The translations under genes were made by a program, and so were the position numbers. From positions 39,742,001 through 39,806,000 of the forward strand of contig OX485804.1 in assembly GCA_950295325.1 (NCBI GenBank): 64,000 bases of DNA, given 5' to 3'. Positions 59,801-64,000 of the stretch are shown here, piece after piece. The notes below the pieces were generated by a model. The model did not search any database, was not told the DNA's origin, and saw only the letters and a program-made list of their open reading frames with translations. Position 1 is the first letter of the stretch; each line of letters starts with the position of its first letter. The stretch comes from Polytrichum commune (lineage: Eukaryota; Streptophyta; Polytrichopsida; Polytrichales; Polytrichaceae).

Positions 59801-61565
59801 CTTCTAAGTATTTCAATATTTCTTCGTCTTCGAGTCTTCTCGGATTCCGGCGAGGTCTTTATCTTATTGAAGTCCAAGCCTTGTACTCTTGAAAGGTCAC
59901 GCGACAATTGTGCGCTCCCGATAGGCTTCGCGGCGCTCACGTGAATTTGGTCAATGAAAATGAGCTCCTATAGGTCTCCTTTGTGCCTCCTTAAATAGGT
60001 TCTAATATCTACCGTTTAGTTGATATGGCGGTTAGGTCTCATTCCCCTAATGCCAAATGTATGCGTTGGCTATTTGTAGCCATATATATAGCTGCAGTCT
60101 ACTTTTAGCATATATAGATCTATTTCCAGTATTAATCACGTGTTATAATTAGATGTACTTGTGGAGTGCATTTGGTGTAATTCTTTGCTTTCCTAGATGT
60201 GCTATGGGGATTCGGTTACATCCCGTGTACCCCATCCATCCAAAATACATACATTCATTGAAAATGGTTGAAGTAGTTTGTGTTCATCCAAAGGGATTAT
60301 CATCCCTTGGGCATGTCCTTTCATCTACACCTCCAAAAGTCACTAGGTTTCACTAGTTACTAACTATCCTCGCATGCTTTGATAGCTACGCTTGCTCTGT
60401 TCCCGAGCCGCTCTCGTTCCCGGTCCGTTATCGGTCGTTCCCGAGCTGCTCTCGTTCCCGGTCCGTTCCCGAGCCGTTCTCGAGCCGCTCTTGTTCCCTA
60501 ATGGCTCTATCCCTTTGAAGCCGTCATTCGGTCCTTTTCGGCCGGCTTCATATATACCCGGCCTGATGGCTCCTCTGTCCAGGCTCTCGGCTCTCTCTTA
60601 CCCGCCGGTCCTCACCTTCTCTCTCTTTTGGCCGCTAATGGGCTTGCCTCTTCCCTCCGTTGGTCGTCTCGCTTCATCTCTCCCTTGGCCGATGCCTTCA
60701 CCACCCGTTGCCTTTACACCCACTGCCTAATCCGGTGCTTATACTCTTGGGCTTGAGGTGTACAAATATCTATCTTTGTCACAACATTTCTTGATACTTT
60801 ATCTTGGTTGACCTTCCTCTCTTACTTACTCACTCAATCTTTCTTCTTCTCCTTGGCCTATTGCCAAAAAAAAATTCATTTGCATTGAAATTTGATCATC
60901 ATCACTTTTAATTAACTCACTCTTGATCCTAACATTCCTCTTGCTTAGACTCTGGATTATAGCCATTGGTCACACATGTTTAAGACAATTGACTGCACAC
61001 AATAACACACAACTCCAACATAATTGGTATACTAACTATATCATGTGAATATTATGAACATCATCTACTATCAGAAAATTTTGAATGCCTAACAATAATC
61101 CACTCAATAGTCATCTCAGTCAATTAACCTTTACTCAAGGCTATAGCCTTTCCTTTTTACTTCAACAACTTCAAAATCATAGCATATTGCCCTCGTCCTC
61201 TCCTGCATTTTTTTTGCAATCTCCGAGATCTCTAAGTTACCTTTTGCCTATTGTCATGCCTTCTTGTAGCCAGCCTTGGTGGCTAGTGTCTTAAGTACTT
61301 ATAACCATCTATACCTGACAATCGCCTCCTATTCCCATCTAATAGCCCCTTTCACATTCCATCAATGTTCTTTTATTGAATGCCAAAGCTTACATATGTA
61401 AAGGAAAAGACTATGGCCAAAAAATATGGATTATAAACATCCTCTTAAATCAAGATATTATTTGGAGAATAATTGCCAAAAATTTGAAGATAATCTCTAA
61501 TATAGTATGTTAAATTTAGGATATGGAGTAAGTATGTGGCAAACTTTTGCCAAATTTATTTACAC
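56864..61565. other. No gene recognised; strand-skewed and AT-rich DNA
   Basis: 57100-57880 is strongly G/T-rich on the plus strand (gttgttgtgggtgtggcgg and similar), which produces long Asn/Thr-rich chance frames on the minus strand. 60395-60490 holds imperfect repeats of cgttcccgagccgctct. The rest is AT-rich without supported genes. Confidence 0.4.
60395..60490. repeat. Short imperfect tandem repeat
   Basis: The words cccgagc.gctct and gttcccggtccgtt alternate four or five times. Composition is much richer in G+C than the flanks. Confidence 0.6.
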
Positions 61566-61568
61566 TAA

Positions 61569-63397
61569 GGGCCACTTTACACTAGAGCTTGCGGGCCAAC
61601 AACCCATAAGATACAAATCCGTGATTGGACAAAAAATCAAAGATGGTCCAAGTTCACTTTACACTAGACCTTGAAGTTTTGAGGAACCAAAATAATTTAG
61701 ATGGATGAAAAATCTACATGGCGACCTACAAGACATCAAGTGGATAATGTTTCATTGGTCTACCAAATATTGTGGTATGCATCATATTGTGAGGTTAATT
61801 GTTGATATAATACTTAAAACTGAAGTTAGTTGATTTCATTATGTTCACTATGTTGTCCCTCTTATTTCCAATGCATATGTTAACCTTTTTGGAGTTTTTT
61901 TTGTCTTCTCAAAAGCATATTTTTGTCAACATTTATATCAAATTTCATTTGATAAATTCATTAAGCAATTATCTTAATGTTAGGTGGTTGTATTAATGTA
62001 GGGATGAATGCATAGATTAACCCCTAATGTTCTTTATCAAAGTAAAAATGTTGGAAGGGTGGATGAGGATGCAATCAAATTGCATTATTCTCACCCAAAA
62101 TAAATTATGGTAGTGAATGGCATATGGAACTACTTTTGAGAATACATTGTATCAAAACACGGGGAGGTCACTTCATTGTCAAGTTAACACCACGTGCGGA
62201 CAAAGTTTGCTACCCCTATATTACATGCCATATATAATTTTAACATTTATGATATTTTTTCTACATATACATAACCATTGATAGTATCTTTTGTATAATT
62301 TTTTGAAATTTTTAGTCATCTTTATTTTTTTTAGTAATTGTTTTAGTTCAATTCTATGTCATTCTAGTTAGAAATGGTATGTTTTATGAAAAAAAAACAA
62401 ATCATCAAATTTAGTTACCACTTTTGACTATGTCATAGGTACTAGGTATATCTACTCATGAAAAAAATTTGATAAAATTTTGACCCATTTTGGTGGTGCA
62501 ACTTACCAAAAGAAGATTTTTTTGGTCGCACGTGGTGTTCAACTTGACAATGGAGTGATCTACCCGTGTATCAAAAATATTGCAAGGGGATAATTTTAGT
62601 GTTTATGTAAGGGTTAAGATAACAAATTTTGAGAAAAAATTTAAGTTGATATCAACAAATTCTCTCCACAAAACACTTTCTAGCCTTGCAACATTCCTTT
62701 AATAGCAATTGAACAATGCGTGTTACTATATGAAAAAGGGTCAGGTCTTTAGCGGTGAAATTCCATGAATCGAAATGTAAGAAGTAACATGAATACATGG
62801 GCTATCTAGGATTATGGACTTTTCACCTAATATATGTTGTGATCCCTCAACATGGTCCACTTTCATTTTACACTAAGCTAGAGGGCCCATCACTTGTAAA
62901 ATTGGAATTTTAATTCATACGGTGTGGCCTTCGGACTAGTTCAATTTCCTACATTGTCAATTCAATTTCAATTTTAGGAAATTCACCAAACCATGCTCCA
63001 TGAAATTGTCTTCTTGAAGCAAACATGCAAGAAATAACCATGGCATTGCAATGAACAACCAATTGATAGTAAGGGTTAGTTTGAACATGAGCCAAGGGTT
63101 GTGACCATGTAATTGTGAGTGTCCCTTTATTCTCATCCAAAGGCCATATACGATGAGCTGCCATGAATTTCCGACTTTTTAAATGACACAGTCTATTGAA
63201 ATGCCCAGATTCTAGCACACCATGAAACATTACTCATAGTCTGCCATGTAGACTATTCACCCATGATATTTTCTCTAGACCCTTTGACCTTCACCTTCAA
63301 GTGTGAAGTGAACTTGGATGGTCTCGACCTTTTCAACCAATGAGAGATCTTAGATTGCAATGGTCATGGGCCTTCAGTCTTGTGTATGAAGTGGCCC
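61569..63397. mobile_element. Long-TIR Harbinger-like element, 1.83 kb, with a nested MITE
   Basis: It starts GGGCCACTTTACACTAG and ends ATGAAGTGGCCC. TAA flanks it at 61566-61568 and 63398-63400. The arms stay alignable for roughly 150-170 bp (tggtccaagttcacttt.acact on the left; the complement on the right). The right arm closely matches the left arm of the 352-955 element. No transposase frame is present. About 411 bp of its length is the hAT-type MITE at 62158-62568. Confidence 0.75.
62158..62568 (-). mobile_element. hAT-type MITE, copy 3, 411 bp, inverted and nested
   Basis: It has the same family ends in opposite orientation to copies 1 and 2 (CACGGGGAGGTCACTTC on the left, GATCTACCCGTG on the right). 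tatcaaaa flanks it at 62150-62157 and 62569-62576. It is inserted in the Harbinger-like element and is therefore younger than it. Confidence 0.92.
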
Positions 63398-63400
63398 TAA

Positions 63401-63862
63401 CTAACAAATTAGGAATAGCAGTTGAGTTGATGAGTCATGTAACTTCTCTTTGTTCACCATTTAATTATGCTTCTTTCAAGTGGACAAGGATGTTCTATCT
63501 TTTACCATTTGTAGCGTTGATGATAAGGTAGAAGTGCATGTAAAGGAGAGGCGCCCATAGCCGATAACTTTAGATACTAATTCCGGTGAAGTATAAGGCA
63601 ATGCGTGATTTTCCCATGTAAGAAGATAGAAATTAGGAGGATTGCAATTTTTTTGGTAATGTTATTCCTTAAATTGAATTTATTATGAATTTCAGAAGCC
63701 TGAAATTGGCCCAAACACGTTACCAACGTCTAGAGTGTGCCATAACAACTCATTTTGAGGTAAATCCCTCCTCACGTTAGCAATCTAAACTGGGGGCATG
63801 TGTCATGGCATTATCAATTCCATGGTGATACCATAACCAAAGTTGGAGACTCAAGGTTGGTT
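63401..63862. other. No gene recognised
   Basis: AT-rich DNA without supported coding regions or element ends. Confidence 0.4.
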
Positions 63863-63969
63863 CATGTAGGCCGTTTCGCCCACCAAACACCAAATTATAG
63901 TGGAAATGTAGATTCCACTTGGTGGCATCTACATTTCCAATAGATTATGGTGGACGAGTGGCCTACATG
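63863..63969. repeat. 107-bp foldback sequence
   Basis: catgtaggcc at 63863-63872 pairs with ggcctacatg at 63960-63969. ggaaatgtaga (63902-63912) pairs with tctacatttcc (63928-63938), and an aattat/agattat-ccacca segment pairs imperfectly between them. It may be the centre or end of another foldback MITE that continues past the window. Confidence 0.65.
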
Positions 63970-64000
63970 GCAACTAACCCTTAGAGACCGTGAAACACGG

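Overview
The window is eukaryotic nuclear DNA from a land plant: spliced genes with GT-AG introns, plant-type families (a phytochrome, a plant-type GT14 glycosyltransferase, an ESCRT-III CHMP1 subunit) and long AT-rich intergenic stretches filled with plant transposons. The phytochrome begins MSTPKK and, from memory of the family, resembles phytochromes of mosses and other seedless plants more than seed-plant phyA/B/C. A seedless land plant (bryophyte, lycophyte or fern) is my best guess; the exact group is not established.

Genes lie in the first 18 kb. CHMP1 (2210-2827, minus) has a one-exon coding region and an apparent 5'UTR intron. A two-exon GT14 Golgi glycosyltransferase follows (7042-9597, plus). 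A complete six-exon phytochrome (17789 down to 11875, minus) encodes 1123 residues. Their flanks and introns hold MITEs and local duplications. No shared pathway links the three genes.

From about 19 to 25.5 kb there are low-complexity DNA, locally duplicated blocks and an old MITE. An LTR retrotransposon occupies 25547-36278: 1761-bp LTRs, a 5-bp target duplication and one uninterrupted 2079-residue gag-pol frame on the minus strand (Ty3/Gypsy, no chromodomain, Athila/Tat-like). Its LTRs are almost identical, so the insertion looks recent. Two related solo LTRs, each with its own 5-bp target duplication, lie at 39242-40730 and 43119-44831, with a tRNA-derived SINE between them.

The stretch 46.8-54 kb is the most unusual. 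It contains a decayed MULE-type transposase gene with a WRKY-GCM1-like zinc finger and a SWIM remnant. A hAT-type MITE has inserted into the SWIM region. Beyond it lies a 64-bp minisatellite whose units carry a 22-24 bp palindrome, and then a 56-bp near-perfect palindrome upstream of a TATA-like promoter. Three full-length copies of the hAT-type MITE (410-411 bp) have exact 8-bp target duplications at 47.7, 55.9 and 62.2 kb. The last is nested in a long-TIR Harbinger-like element (61569-63397), and a shorter relative of that element sits at 352-955. The rest of 54-61.5 kb holds degenerate sequence without a gene I can support.
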